Source of the DNA: Candidatus Competibacteraceae bacterium | GTDB lineage: Bacteria > Pseudomonadota > Gammaproteobacteria > Competibacterales > Competibacteraceae | Length of the DNA stretch: 64,000 nucleotides | Direction of reading: 5' to 3' | Assembly: GCA_016712625.1 (NCBI GenBank) | Contig: JADJQQ010000029.1 | Coordinates: 310,001 to 374,000, forward strand | Position numbers and translations under genes: made by a program | Notes under the pieces: generated by a model | What the model was told of the DNA's origin: nothing | Databases searched by the model: none | Seen by the model: the letters and a program-made list of their open reading frames with translations, nothing else | Part shown: positions 34,571-44,787 of the stretch, piece after piece | Position numbering within the stretch: the stretch's first letter is position 1 | Layout: every line of letters begins with the position of its first letter

Positions 34571-37264
34571 ATGGCCACGCTAAAACAACAACAAATCTCT
34601 GTTCTCACCCTGAACACCATGGCCTTCGCGGTGAATTTCGCCGTGTGGGTCATGTTTTCGGTCATCGGCATCAAGATCAAAGCCGAGTTAAACCTCAACG
34701 AAACGGAATTCGGCTTGCTGGTGGCGACCCCGATTTTAACCGGTTCGCTGGTGCGGCTGCCGCTGGGCATTCTGACTGACCGTTACGGCGGACGGATCGT
34801 CTTTTTCATCCAGATGCTGCTGGTGTCGATCCCGACCTGGCTGGTCTCTTACGCCACCGAGTATTGGCAATTTTTGGTGCTGGGTTTGTTCGTCGGGCTG
34901 GCGGGCGGTTCGTTCGCGGTCGGCATCGCCTACACCTCGGCCTGGTTCAGCAAGGAGCGCCAGGGCACGGCGATGGGAATTTTCGGCGCGGGCAACGCCG
35001 GGTCGTCGCTGACCAAGTTCGTTGCTCCCATGATCATCGCTGCTTTCGGGGCGTGGCAGATGGTGCCGAAGGTCTACGCCGTGGCGCTGGTGGTCATGGC
35101 GGTGCTGTTCTGGTTTTTCACCTACACCGATCCGCTGCACGAGAAAGGGGCTGACCAAAATCGCGTCCGGCCCAGCTTGGGCCAACAGTTACAACCGCTG
35201 CTCGATGCGCGGGTCTGGCGCTTCGGGCTGGCTTATGCCTTCGTGTTTGGCGCGTTTGTGGCGATGGCGCTGTGGCTGCCCAAGTATTACGTCGGCGAAT
35301 ACGGCCTGCCGCTGGCGACCGCCGCTTTTCTCACCATTTTCTTCGATCTGCCCTCCGGAGCGATTCGCGCTTTAGGCGGTTGGGCCTCGGACAAATGGGG
35401 CGGCAACACCGTGACCTGGTGGGTGCTGTGGGTCAGCCTGGCTTGCCTGTTTCTCCTCAGCTACCCGCCGACCACCATGACCATCCACGGCATCAAGGGC
35501 GATGTCTCGGTCAATCTCGGCATCGGCATCGTGCTGTTCACCGTGCTGGTGTTTCTGGTCGGGCTGGCGCAGGGTTTCGGCAAGGCCAGCGTTTATCGCA
35601 GTCTAGCCGATCACTATCCGACCCAGATGGGCGTGGTCGGCGGCATCGTCGGTTTGATCGGCGGCCTCGGCGGGTTCGTGCTGCCGATCATGTTCGGGGT
35701 CGCTGCCGACGCCATCGGCGTGCGCAGTAGTTGTTTCATGCTGATGTTCCTGCTGGTCGGCGTCACCATGCTGTGGACCTGGCTGGCCGAAAAGCACGAG
35801 CGCGAGGAGATTTTGGAGCGTCACGCCGACGCGCGCGCCGAGCTGGCCGGGGCGAATCTGGTCGATCAGGTCTACCGCCGCCGCCACGTGCTGGCCGACT
35901 GGCGGCCGGACGATGATGCGTTCTGGCAACAGGTCGGACGGCGCATCGCCAACCGCAACCTGTGGCTCTCCATGCCCGCGCTGCTGCTGGCCTTCGCGGT
36001 CTGGGTGGTGTGGAGCGTGATCGTGGTCGAGCTACCCCACGTCGGCTTTCAGTTCTCGCAAAATCAACTGTTCTGGCTGGCGGCGCTGCCGGGGCTGTCC
36101 GGCCCGTTCTTCCGCGCCTTGTATTCCTTTGTGGTGCCGGTCTTCGGCGGCCGCAACTGGACGGTGTTCAGCACTTTATTGTTGCTGTTGCCGACGTTGT
36201 GGATTGGGGTGGCGGTGCAAGACCTCAATACCCATTACGCCGTGTTTGTCGCGATTGCGCTTTTATGCGGGCTGGGCGCGGGCAATTTCTCCTCCAGCAT
36301 GGCCAATATCAGCTTCTTCTTCCCGCAGCGGCTGCAAGGCACCGCGCTGGGCCTGAACGGCGGTGTCGGCAATCTGGGCGTCGGGCTAGCCCAGCTCATC
36401 GTGCCAATCGCCATGTACGGCGGTGCGCTGTGGATTCTGGGCGGCAGCGCGCAAAACCATTTCGACGAAGGCATGATCACCCCCATCTGGGTGCAGAATG
36501 CGGGCTTTATCTGGGTGCCGTTCATCATCGCCACCTCGGCCGCCGCATGGTTTGGGATGGACAACATCGGCACGGTCAAGGCCGGTTTTGCCGAGCAGGT
36601 CGCTATTTTCCGCCACAAGCATCAATGGCTGATGAGCTGGCTGTACACCGGCACCTTCGGTTCGTTTATCGGGCTGGCGGTCACCTTCCCGATGCTAGTC
36701 AACACCCAGTTCCCCATGACGGACGCTTTCAAATTCGCTTTCGTCGGCCCTTTGCTGGCGGCGCTGGTGCGGCCGCTCGGCGGCTGGATGTCGGATCGGA
36801 TCGGCGGCGCGATCATCACTTGCTGGGTGTTCGCGGTGATGGCGGCAGCCTCGTTTGGCGCTTTGCTGTTCCTGCCGGGGCTGAACGGCGGCGACGGCAA
36901 CATGAGCGGCTTCGTGATCATGTATTTGCTGCTGTTTGTCAGCGCGGGCATCGGCAACGGTTCCACCTTCCGCATGATCCCGATCATTTTCCGGGTGCTG
37001 CGCCAGCGTCAGGTGCACGGCAAAGACCACGCGGGGTTGGAAGAGGCGTCGCGCCTCGCCGCGACGGAGGCGGCCGCCACGCTGGGCTTCAGTTCGGCGG
37101 TGGCGGCGTTCGGCGGCTTCTTCATCCCCATCGCTTACGGCGCGTCCATCGATCTGACCGGCGGCTATCAGGCGGCGCTGGTGGTGTTTGCGCTGTTCTA
37201 CCTCAGTTGCCTGTTCATCACCTGGCGCTGGTATGCCGGCAAGAACGTGGAAGCGCCGTGCTGA
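34571..37264 (+). CDS. narK: Fused NarK1-NarK2-type nitrate/nitrite transporter
   Basis: The 897-residue protein is two major-facilitator modules in one chain, as in the NarK12 fusion of Paracoccus. The first half (to about 415) has NFAVWVMFSVIGIKIKAELNL, the nitrate-signature loop AGGSFAVGIAYTSAWF and GNAGSSLTKFVAPMI, a NarK1-like nitrate/proton symporter type. The second half (from about 450) begins WRPDDDAFWQQ and contains GAGNFSSSMANISFFFP and LNGGVGNLGVGLAQLIVP, a NarK2-like nitrate/nitrite antiporter type. It is the first gene after the FNR-type promoter and supplies nitrate to the cytoplasmic active site of NarG while removing nitrite. Confidence 0.9.
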   Translation: MATLKQQQISVLTLNTMAFAVNFAVWVMFSVIGIKIKAELNLNETEFGLLVATPILTGSLVRLPLGILTDRYGGRIVFFIQMLLVSIPTWLVSYATEYWQFLVLGLFVGLAGGSFAVGIAYTSAWFSKERQGTAMGIFGAGNAGSSLTKFVAPMIIAAFGAWQMVPKVYAVALVVMAVLFWFFTYTDPLHEKGADQNRVRPSLGQQLQPLLDARVWRFGLAYAFVFGAFVAMALWLPKYYVGEYGLPLATAAFLTIFFDLPSGAIRALGGWASDKWGGNTVTWWVLWVSLACLFLLSYPPTTMTIHGIKGDVSVNLGIGIVLFTVLVFLVGLAQGFGKASVYRSLADHYPTQMGVVGGIVGLIGGLGGFVLPIMFGVAADAIGVRSSCFMLMFLLVGVTMLWTWLAEKHEREEILERHADARAELAGANLVDQVYRRRHVLADWRPDDDAFWQQVGRRIANRNLWLSMPALLLAFAVWVVWSVIVVELPHVGFQFSQNQLFWLAALPGLSGPFFRALYSFVVPVFGGRNWTVFSTLLLLLPTLWIGVAVQDLNTHYAVFVAIALLCGLGAGNFSSSMANISFFFPQRLQGTALGLNGGVGNLGVGLAQLIVPIAMYGGALWILGGSAQNHFDEGMITPIWVQNAGFIWVPFIIATSAAAWFGMDNIGTVKAGFAEQVAIFRHKHQWLMSWLYTGTFGSFIGLAVTFPMLVNTQFPMTDAFKFAFVGPLLAALVRPLGGWMSDRIGGAIITCWVFAVMAAASFGALLFLPGLNGGDGNMSGFVIMYLLLFVSAGIGNGSTFRMIPIIFRVLRQRQVHGKDHAGLEEASRLAATEAAATLGFSSAVAAFGGFFIPIAYGASIDLTGGYQAALVVFALFYLSCLFITWRWYAGKNVEAPC

Positions 37265-37310
37265 ATCGGCTGGCCCCTTTTGCAATGTTGCTGTTGAGGA
37301 GTGATTCACG

Positions 37311-38699
37311 ATGTCCACAACGATAACAACAGACGTCGGCGCGAAACCCTCGTCCCGCACCTGGTTGAATCTCTGGATGCCAGAAGACCCAGCGTTTTGG
37401 GAAGGCACGGCCAAGCCGCTGGCCTGGAAAACGCTGACCATCACCACCTTGAATCTGATGATGGCCTTCATCGTCTGGTTTGTAGTGTCGGCGCTGGTGG
37501 TGCGGTTGCCCAACATCGGCTTCAAACTGACCGCCAGCCAACTGTTTTGGCTGGCGGCGATGCCAGGCTTGGCCGCTGGTATTCTGCGAGCCATTCATAC
37601 TTTTTTGGTGCCAATGTACGGCACCCGCCATGTCATCACCTTTTCCACCCTGTCGCTGTTAATTCCCATCGTCGGCTGGTTCTACGCGATTCAAGACCCG
37701 ACCACGCCGTATTGGGTGCTGTTGCTGCTGTCGTTTCTGGCCGGTTTGGGTGGCGGTAATTTCTCCTCGTTCATGCCCTCGACCAGCCTGTTTTTCCCCA
37801 AGCGATTGCAAGGGACGGCGCTGGCGATTCAGGCCGGTATCGGCAATTTCGGGGTCAGCGTGGTGCAGTTCGTCACCCCGTGGATTATCGGGTTTGCGCT
37901 GTTTGGCACCCTGGCAGGTGACCCGCAAACCTTCGTGCCGAGCGTGCCGGGGGCGACCAGCAAGCCGATGTGGCTGCAAAACGCTGCCTTGATTTATGTG
38001 CCGTTTATTGTGGTGTTCGCGATTGCCGCGTGGTTCCTGCTGAAGTCGGTGCCGGTGCGGGCCAATTTCCGCGAGCAGCTCGACATTTTCCGCTTCAGCA
38101 ATCTGCACGGCTTCTGGATGACCTCGCTGTACATCATGACCTTCGGCTCGTTCTCCGGCTTTGCCGCGACCTTCCCGCTGATGATCAAACAGATGTACAC
38201 CGTGTTGCCGGGCGGCCCCGATCCGTTGAAGTACGCCTTCCTCGGCCCGTTGGTCGGCGCGGCGGCGCGGGTGCTGGCCGGGCCGCTTTCCGACAAATTA
38301 GGCGGCGCTATCGTCACCCACTGGTCGGGCATCGGCCTGCTAATTTGCACGATTGCCGTGACTTTCTACACCCATCCCGACGTGGCGACCGGCATGACAC
38401 AATTCCCGCTGTTCGTGGGGATGATGCTGGGCGTGTTCTTCTTCAGCGGCGTCGGCAACGCCAGCACCTTCAAGCAGATGCCGATGATTTTCGAGCCGCG
38501 TCAGGCCGGCGGCATCATCGGCTGGACGGCGGCGATGGCGTCGTTCGGCCCGTTCATTTTCGGCATGTTGATTGGCTGGTCGTTCGCGGCCACGGGTTCG
38601 CCTAACGCTTTCTTTTACGGCGCGGCGCTGTTTTACCTGTTCAATATCGGCATCAACTGGTGGTACTACGCCCGTAACGGGGCGGAGAAGCCGTGCTGA
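37311..38699 (+). CDS. NarK2-type nitrate/nitrite MFS transporter
   Basis: A 462-residue single-module transporter with about 12 membrane segments. The signature loop GGGNFSSFMPSTSLFFPKRLQGTAL and QAGIGNFGVSVVQFVTPWI are NarK-type. It resembles the second half of the preceding fused transporter more than the first: both start with a W-x-P-[ED]-D-x-x-FW segment before the first helix. The pair probably arose by duplication. A TGAGGAGTG ribosome site precedes the ATG; the gap to the fused gene is 46 bases and to narG 21 bases, so it sits in the same operon. Confidence 0.88.
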   Translation: MSTTITTDVGAKPSSRTWLNLWMPEDPAFWEGTAKPLAWKTLTITTLNLMMAFIVWFVVSALVVRLPNIGFKLTASQLFWLAAMPGLAAGILRAIHTFLVPMYGTRHVITFSTLSLLIPIVGWFYAIQDPTTPYWVLLLLSFLAGLGGGNFSSFMPSTSLFFPKRLQGTALAIQAGIGNFGVSVVQFVTPWIIGFALFGTLAGDPQTFVPSVPGATSKPMWLQNAALIYVPFIVVFAIAAWFLLKSVPVRANFREQLDIFRFSNLHGFWMTSLYIMTFGSFSGFAATFPLMIKQMYTVLPGGPDPLKYAFLGPLVGAAARVLAGPLSDKLGGAIVTHWSGIGLLICTIAVTFYTHPDVATGMTQFPLFVGMMLGVFFFSGVGNASTFKQMPMIFEPRQAGGIIGWTAAMASFGPFIFGMLIGWSFAATGSPNAFFYGAALFYLFNIGINWWYYARNGAEKPC

Positions 38700-38720
38700 T
38701 TTTTAGAGAGGTTTAAGACG

Positions 38721-41700
38721 ATGAGTCATTTTCTCGACCGGTTGAATTTCTTGAAGAAAATCACCGACACCTTCGCCGGCGATCACGGCGTCGTCACCAA
38801 CGAGGACCGAGGCTGGGAAGACGCCTACCGCAGCCGCTGGCAGCACGACAAAATCGTGCGCTCGACCCATGGCGTGAACTGCACCGGCTCCTGTAGCTGG
38901 AAAATCTACGTCAAAAACGGTCTGGTGACCTGGGAAACCCAGCAGACCGATTACCCGCGCACCCGCGATGATTTGCCGAACCACGAACCACGCGGCTGTG
39001 CGCGGGGGGCGTCGTATAGCTGGTATCTGTACAGCGCCAACCGGGTGAAATACCCGCTGGTGCGCGGGCGCCTGCTCAAACTGTGGCGGGCGGCGCTGGC
39101 GGATAAAAAAGATCCGGTGGATGCCTGGGCGTCCATCGTCGAAGACTCGGCCAAGGCCAACGAGTACAAAACCCAGCGCGGGCTGGGCGGTTTCGTCCGG
39201 GCGACCTGGGAAGAAGTCAATCCGCTGATTGCCGCCGCCAACGTCTACACCGTCAAGCGATATGGCCCGGATCGCATCTACGGCTTTTCGCCGATTCCGG
39301 CGATGTCGATGGTGTCCTACGCCGCCGGTTCGCGTTACCTGTCGCTGATTGGCGGGGCCTGCGGCTCGTTCTATGACTGGTATTGCGACCTGCCGCCCGC
39401 CAGCCCGATGGTATGGGGCGAACAAACCGACGTGCCGGAATCGGCGGACTGGTACAACTCCACTTTTTTGATGATGTGGGGTTCCAACGTGCCGCAGACT
39501 CGCACCCCGGACGCCCATTTCATGACCGAGGTGCGCTACAAGGGCGCGAAAATCGTGGTGGTCTGCCCGGATTATTCCGAGGCATCCAAGTTCGCCGACA
39601 TCTGGCTGCACCCAAAGCAAGGCACGGACGCGGCGGTGGCCATGGCGATGGGCCATGTCATCCTGCGCGAGTTCTATCTGGACGGCAAATCGGAGTATTT
39701 CACCGATTACGTCCGCACCAAGACCGATTTTCCGGTGCTGGTGCTGCTGGAGCCACGCGCCGATGGAAATTATGTCCACGGTCGGTTTCTGCGGGCCTCG
39801 GATTTGGCCGATGCCGCCGGACAGGCCAATAACCCCGACTGGAAAACTCTGGCCTTCGATGAGAAGAGCGGCAACCTGCTGGTGCCGAACGGCTCCATCG
39901 GTTTCCGCTGGGGCGAAAAAGACGGGATGGTCGGCAAGTGGAATCTGGAGGCCAAAGAAGCCCTCACTGGTGCGGACACCCAGTTGCGGCTGTCGGTGAA
40001 CGACATCAAGGATGCCGTGGTTCCGGTCGCCTTCCCCTATTTCGGCTCGACCCAGCATCCGCATTTCGCCTGCACGAGCCACGACGCCATTCAAGTCCGC
40101 AACGTCCCGGCCAAAAAAATCACCCTGGCCGACGGCTCCGAGGCGCTGTTTGCCACGGTTTACGACCTGAGTCTGGCGCAATACGGTCTGGATCGCGGCC
40201 TGGGCGGCGCGAATGTCGCCAAGACCTACGACGACGATGTGCCGTATACCCCGGCCTGGCAGGAGAAAATTACCGGCGTACCGCGCGCCCAGATCATCAC
40301 CGTCGCCCGCCAGTTCGCCGAAAACGCCGACAAGACCCACGGCAAGTCGATGGTGATCATCGGCGCGGCGATGAACCACTGGTATCACATGGACATGAAT
40401 TACCGGGGCGTCATCAACCTGCTGATGATGTGCGGCTGCGTCGGCCAGAGCGGCGGCGGCTGGTCGCATTATGTCGGGCAGGAGAAGCTGCGCCCGCAAA
40501 CCGGCTGGACCGCGCTGGCTTTTGCGCTGGATTGGCACCGGCCCCCGCGCCACATGAATTCGACCTCGTTTTGGTACATCCACACCAGCCAGTGGCGGCA
40601 TGAAAAGCTGACCATGCAGGAAATCCTGTCGCCGCTGGCCGACCCGAAGCAATGGCAAGGCTCGCAGATTGACTATAACGTCCGTTCGGCGCGAATGGGT
40701 TGGTTACCGACCGCGCCCCACTTTAACGCCAATCCGCTGGCTATCGCCAAAGCGGCGGCGGCGGCGGGTGAAGAACCGGCCCCGTACATCGTCAAAAATC
40801 TCAAGTCCGGCAAGCTCGGCTTCGCCTTTGAAGACCCGGATAATCCGGTCAATTTCCCGCGCAATTTATTCGTCTGGCGCTCCAACCTGCTCGGTTCCTC
40901 CGGCAAGGGCCACGAGTATTTCCTGAAATATCTGCTCGGCACCACCCACGGGGTGCAGGGCAAGGATTTGGGCGAGGAGGGCGGCGAGAAGCCGTCCGAG
41001 GTGCAATGGCGCGAGGCGGCGCAAGGCAAGCTCGATTTGCTGGTGACGCTGGATTTCCGCATGTCCACTACCTGCATGTATTCGGACATCGTGCTGCCGA
41101 CCGCGACCTGGTACGAGAAAAATGACCTCAACACCAGCGATATGCACCCGTTCATTCATCCTTTGAGTGCAGCGGTGGACCCGGCCTGGGAATCGCGCAC
41201 CGACTGGGACATCTTCAAGGGGATTGCCAAAGCCTTCTCGGAAACCTGTGTCGGTCATCTCGGCGTGGAAAAGGACATCGTGGCGCTGCCGACGCTGCAC
41301 GATACCCCCAACGAGTTGGCGATGCCCGACGTGAAGGATTGGAAGAAGGGCGAGTGCGAGCTGATTCCCGGCAAGACCGCGCCCGCGCTGGTGGTGGTCG
41401 AGCGCGATTATCCGGCTACTTATCAAAAATTTACCTCCATTGGGCCGCTGCTGGACAAGCTCGGCAACGGCGGCAAGGGCATCAGTTGGAACACCGAGCA
41501 TGAAGTCCACGCGCTGGCAACGCTCAATTACACCGTACAGGAAGAGGGTGTCGCCAAAGGTCGGCCCCGGATTGACAGCGACATCGACGCCGCTGAGATG
41601 ATCATGATGCTGGCCCCGGAAACCAACGGCCATGTCGCGGTGAAAGCCTGGGCGGCGCTGAGCAAGATTACCGGCCGCGACCATAGCCATCTGGCCTTGC

Positions 41701-42503
41701 CGAAAGAGCACGAGAAAATCCGTTTCCGCGACATCGTGGCCCAGCCGCGCAAGATTATCTCCTCGCCCACCTGGTCGGGACTGGAAGACGAGAAGGTGTC
41801 TTACAACGCCGGTTATACCAACGTCCACGAGCTGATTCCGTGGCGCACCGTCACCGGTCGCCAGCAGTTTTATCAGGATCACGCCTGGATGCTTGGTTTT
41901 GGTGAAGCGCTGTGCGCGTATCGGCCCCCGGTCGATATGAAGACGGTGGAGCCAATCATCGGCCAGAAGCCGAACGGCAACCCGGAAATCGTGCTGAATT
42001 TCATCACTCCCCATCAGAAATGGGGCATCCACAGCACCTACACCGACAACCTGTTGATGCTAACGCTCTCGCGCGGCGGCCCGATTATCTGGATGTCGGA
42101 AATCGACGCCAAAAAAGCGGGCATTGAGGACAACGACTGGATCGAGGCTTACAACGTCAACGGCGCGATTGCCGCGCGAGCGGTGGTCAGCCAGCGGGTG
42201 CCGGAAGGCATGTCGATGATGTACCACGCCCAGGAAAAAATCGTGAACACGCCCGGCGCGGAAACCACTGGCGGACGCGGCGGCATTCACAACTCCGTCA
42301 CCCGTGTGGTGCTGAAACCGACCCACATGATTGGCAGCTACGCCCAGCAGAGCTACGGCTTCAACTATTACGGCACCGTCGGCGCCAACCGCGACGAATT
42401 CATCATCGTCCGCAAGATGGCCAAGGTGGATTGGCTGGATGACGAACCGTCCACGGACAGTGAAACCGTGCCCGCAACCCACGCCACCGTGGAGGCGCAT
42501 TAA
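38721..42503 (+). CDS. narG: Respiratory nitrate reductase alpha subunit
   Basis: The 1260-residue catalytic subunit reduces nitrate to nitrite at a molybdenum bis-MGD centre on the cytoplasmic face of the membrane. The FS0 iron-sulfur ligands are His50, Cys54, Cys58 and Cys93 (THGVNCTGSCSW and GCARG). The molybdenum ligand is Asp223 in DWYCDLPPASP, equal to the known Asp of the E. coli enzyme. Length and order match the membrane-bound Nar type, not the periplasmic Nap or the assimilatory enzyme. There is no twin-arginine signal, as expected. A large open frame on the opposite strand is a shadow of this gene. Confidence 0.96.
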   Translation: MSHFLDRLNFLKKITDTFAGDHGVVTNEDRGWEDAYRSRWQHDKIVRSTHGVNCTGSCSWKIYVKNGLVTWETQQTDYPRTRDDLPNHEPRGCARGASYSWYLYSANRVKYPLVRGRLLKLWRAALADKKDPVDAWASIVEDSAKANEYKTQRGLGGFVRATWEEVNPLIAAANVYTVKRYGPDRIYGFSPIPAMSMVSYAAGSRYLSLIGGACGSFYDWYCDLPPASPMVWGEQTDVPESADWYNSTFLMMWGSNVPQTRTPDAHFMTEVRYKGAKIVVVCPDYSEASKFADIWLHPKQGTDAAVAMAMGHVILREFYLDGKSEYFTDYVRTKTDFPVLVLLEPRADGNYVHGRFLRASDLADAAGQANNPDWKTLAFDEKSGNLLVPNGSIGFRWGEKDGMVGKWNLEAKEALTGADTQLRLSVNDIKDAVVPVAFPYFGSTQHPHFACTSHDAIQVRNVPAKKITLADGSEALFATVYDLSLAQYGLDRGLGGANVAKTYDDDVPYTPAWQEKITGVPRAQIITVARQFAENADKTHGKSMVIIGAAMNHWYHMDMNYRGVINLLMMCGCVGQSGGGWSHYVGQEKLRPQTGWTALAFALDWHRPPRHMNSTSFWYIHTSQWRHEKLTMQEILSPLADPKQWQGSQIDYNVRSARMGWLPTAPHFNANPLAIAKAAAAAGEEPAPYIVKNLKSGKLGFAFEDPDNPVNFPRNLFVWRSNLLGSSGKGHEYFLKYLLGTTHGVQGKDLGEEGGEKPSEVQWREAAQGKLDLLVTLDFRMSTTCMYSDIVLPTATWYEKNDLNTSDMHPFIHPLSAAVDPAWESRTDWDIFKGIAKAFSETCVGHLGVEKDIVALPTLHDTPNELAMPDVKDWKKGECELIPGKTAPALVVVERDYPATYQKFTSIGPLLDKLGNGGKGISWNTEHEVHALATLNYTVQEEGVAKGRPRIDSDIDAAEMIMMLAPETNGHVAVKAWAALSKITGRDHSHLALPKEHEKIRFRDIVAQPRKIISSPTWSGLEDEKVSYNAGYTNVHELIPWRTVTGRQQFYQDHAWMLGFGEALCAYRPPVDMKTVEPIIGQKPNGNPEIVLNFITPHQKWGIHSTYTDNLLMLTLSRGGPIIWMSEIDAKKAGIEDNDWIEAYNVNGAIAARAVVSQRVPEGMSMMYHAQEKIVNTPGAETTGGRGGIHNSVTRVVLKPTHMIGSYAQQSYGFNYYGTVGANRDEFIIVRKMAKVDWLDDEPSTDSETVPATHATVEAH

Positions 42504-42505
42504 TC

Positions 42506-44056
42506 ATGAAAGTACGTGCACAAATCGGCATGGTCCTGAATCTGGACAAGTGCATTGGCTGCCACACCTGTTCAGTGACCTGTAAGAACGTCTGGACCTC
42601 CCGCGACGGCATGGAATACGCCTGGTTTAACAACGTCGAGACCAAGCCCGGCATCGGCTATCCGAAAAACTGGGAAGATCAGAAGCAATGGAACGGCGGC
42701 TGGGTACGGGGCAAAGACGGCAAAATCGCGCCCAAGCAAGGCGGTAAGCTCAAGATTCTGTCCAACATCTTCGCCAACCCCGACCTGCCCGCGATTGATG
42801 ACTACTACGAGCCGTGGGATTACGACTACGCGCATTTGCAGAATGCGCCGGAATCCAAAGCGATGCCGACCGCTCGTCCGCGTTCCGCCATCAGCGGCGA
42901 GCGGATGCAGAAAATCCACTGGGGGCCGAACTGGGAAGAAATTCTCGGCACCGAATTCGCCAAGCGCGCGAAGGACACCAACTTCGAAGCCGTGCAAAAG
43001 GAGATTTACGGCGAATTTGAAAACACCTTCATGATGTACCTGCCGCGCCTGTGCGAGCATTGCCTCAATCCAGCCTGCGTCGCCTCCTGCCCCAGCGGCG
43101 CGATCTACAAGCGCGAGGAAGACGGCATCGTCCTGATTGACCAGGATAAATGCCGGGGTTGGCGGATGTGCGTATCTGGCTGTCCCTACAAGAAAATTTA
43201 CTACAACTGGAACACCGGCAAGTCTGAGAAGTGCATTTTCTGCTACCCGCGCATCGAGTCCGGTCAGCCGACAGTGTGTTCAGAAACCTGCGTCGGTCGC
43301 ATCCGCTATCTTGGCGTGCTGCTGTACGACGCCGACAAAATCGAACAAGCCGCCAGCGTGCTGGACGAAAAGAGCCTGTATCAAGCCCAGTTGGATATGT
43401 TCCTCGACCCGTTCAACCCGACGGTACAGGCCGAAGCCCGCAAGGCGGGCATCCCGGAACCGTGGCTGGACGCCGCTCAGGAATCGCCGATTTACAAGAT
43501 GGCGATTGATTGGAAGATTGCCTTCCCGCTACATCCTGAATACCGCACCCTGCCGATGGTCTGGTACGTGCCGGCTTTATCGCCGATTCAGGCCCGCGCC
43601 GAAGCCGGTCAAATTGGCATGAATGGCATTATTCCCGATGTCGGTTCGTTGCGGATTCCGTTGAAATATCTGGCGAATCTGCTGACCGCTGGCGATGAGA
43701 AGCCGGTGAAACTGGCGCTGGAGCGGATGCTGGCGATGCGGGCCTACATGCGGGCGAAGTCAGTGGACGGCGAGATCAAGGCAGACCTGCTCAAGGCGGT
43801 CAACCTGCGCATCGACCAAGTGGAGTCGATGTACCGCTATCTGGCTATCGCCAATTACGAAGATCGCTTCGTCATTCCGACCAGCCACCGCGAATATGCC
43901 AGCGCCACCTATGACGCCTTCGGCGAGCGTGGCGGTTGCGGTTTCAGCTTCGGCAACGGCTGCTCGCCGGGCGCGGACAAGACCAACCTGTTCGGCGGCA
44001 AGAAAGTCACTGCCCGCCGCGCGATTCCAATTCGGGTGGAGCCAGAAAAGAAATGA
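42506..44056 (+). CDS. narH: Respiratory nitrate reductase beta subunit
   Basis: A 516-residue iron-sulfur electron-transfer subunit that passes electrons from NarI hemes to NarG. The first cluster motif is Cys16, Cys19, Cys22 and Cys26 (CIGCHTCSVTCKNVW). The further Cys groups are CEHCLNPACVASCP, CRGWRMCVSGCP, where Trp replaces one Cys and so gives a 3Fe-4S cluster as in E. coli, and CIFCYPR with CSETC. It begins two bases after the narG stop. Its stop overlaps the narJ start as ATGA. Confidence 0.96.
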   Translation: MKVRAQIGMVLNLDKCIGCHTCSVTCKNVWTSRDGMEYAWFNNVETKPGIGYPKNWEDQKQWNGGWVRGKDGKIAPKQGGKLKILSNIFANPDLPAIDDYYEPWDYDYAHLQNAPESKAMPTARPRSAISGERMQKIHWGPNWEEILGTEFAKRAKDTNFEAVQKEIYGEFENTFMMYLPRLCEHCLNPACVASCPSGAIYKREEDGIVLIDQDKCRGWRMCVSGCPYKKIYYNWNTGKSEKCIFCYPRIESGQPTVCSETCVGRIRYLGVLLYDADKIEQAASVLDEKSLYQAQLDMFLDPFNPTVQAEARKAGIPEPWLDAAQESPIYKMAIDWKIAFPLHPEYRTLPMVWYVPALSPIQARAEAGQIGMNGIIPDVGSLRIPLKYLANLLTAGDEKPVKLALERMLAMRAYMRAKSVDGEIKADLLKAVNLRIDQVESMYRYLAIANYEDRFVIPTSHREYASATYDAFGERGGCGFSFGNGCSPGADKTNLFGGKKVTARRAIPIRVEPEKK

Positions 44057-44769
44057 CGAAAACGCTGAAAGTGCTGTCAGCGCTGCTGTGTTATCCGCAA
44101 GCGGAGAACCAAGCGGCGCTGGGCGAAATGGCTGCGGCGCTGGAGCAGGAGCGGCTATTGCCGGATAACGAGCGGCAGGCATTAAACCTGTTCATCGCGC
44201 GCCTGACGCAAACCGATTTGATGGCGCTTCAGGAGCAGTATGTGGCGACCTTCGACCGGGGCCGGGCGCTGTCGCTGCATCTGTTCGAGCACATCCACGG
44301 CGAATCGCGGGATCGCGGCCAGGCGATGGTGAATCTGCTGGAGGTGTATCGCCGCCGCGGTTTCGAGTTAAACGCCCGCGAATTACCCGATTACATCCCG
44401 CTGTTTCTGGAATATCTGGCGCAGCGCCCGGCGGCGGAAGCGTTGGACTTGCTGGCGGAAACCGTGCACGTCCTGACGTTGCTGGGCGCGCGGTTGGCCG
44501 AACGTGGCAACGATTATCACGTTCTGTTCGACGCGCTGACGGCGTTGGCGGGGGAACCGGCCGACAGCGTCGCTATCCGCCGACAAGCCGCGACCGAAGG
44601 GCCGGATCAGACCGTGGTGAATATGGACCAGATTTGGGAAGAAGAAGCGGTCACTTTTTTAGGCAATCAGCAAAAGTGCGCCGCCGGGCGCGGCAACCCA
44701 TCTGAAGCGCAACCAGTGCAGTGGCTGCCCCGATCCGGCGCGGTGCCGCAGACCGCCCGCTCCCTGTAA
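44053..44769 (+). CDS. narJ: Nitrate reductase assembly chaperone NarJ
   Basis: A 238-residue cytoplasmic chaperone of the TorD/NarJ family, needed to insert the molybdenum cofactor into NarG before membrane attachment. The diagnostic block is FDRGRALSLHLFEHIHGESRDRGQAMVNL, followed by LPDYIPLFLEYLA. The ATG at 44053 overlaps the narH stop. The longer frame upstream is a shadow of narH. Confidence 0.94.
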   Translation: MTKTLKVLSALLCYPQAENQAALGEMAAALEQERLLPDNERQALNLFIARLTQTDLMALQEQYVATFDRGRALSLHLFEHIHGESRDRGQAMVNLLEVYRRRGFELNARELPDYIPLFLEYLAQRPAAEALDLLAETVHVLTLLGARLAERGNDYHVLFDALTALAGEPADSVAIRRQAATEGPDQTVVNMDQIWEEEAVTFLGNQQKCAAGRGNPSEAQPVQWLPRSGAVPQTARSL

Positions 44770-44787
44770 ACAACAGAGGTTAAGATC

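Noticed and set aside
35962..37326. Alternative plus-strand frame inside the fused NarK gene
   Set aside because: Arg/Gly/His-rich out-of-frame product; the NarK frame is clearly coding.
38703..40658. Long open frame (651 codons) on the minus strand
   Set aside because: It is antisense to narG; its composition (His-, Gly- and Arg-rich) is that of a reverse shadow of a GC-rich gene.
40866..42032. Second long minus-strand frame over narG
   Set aside because: Same reason: antisense shadow with no family features.
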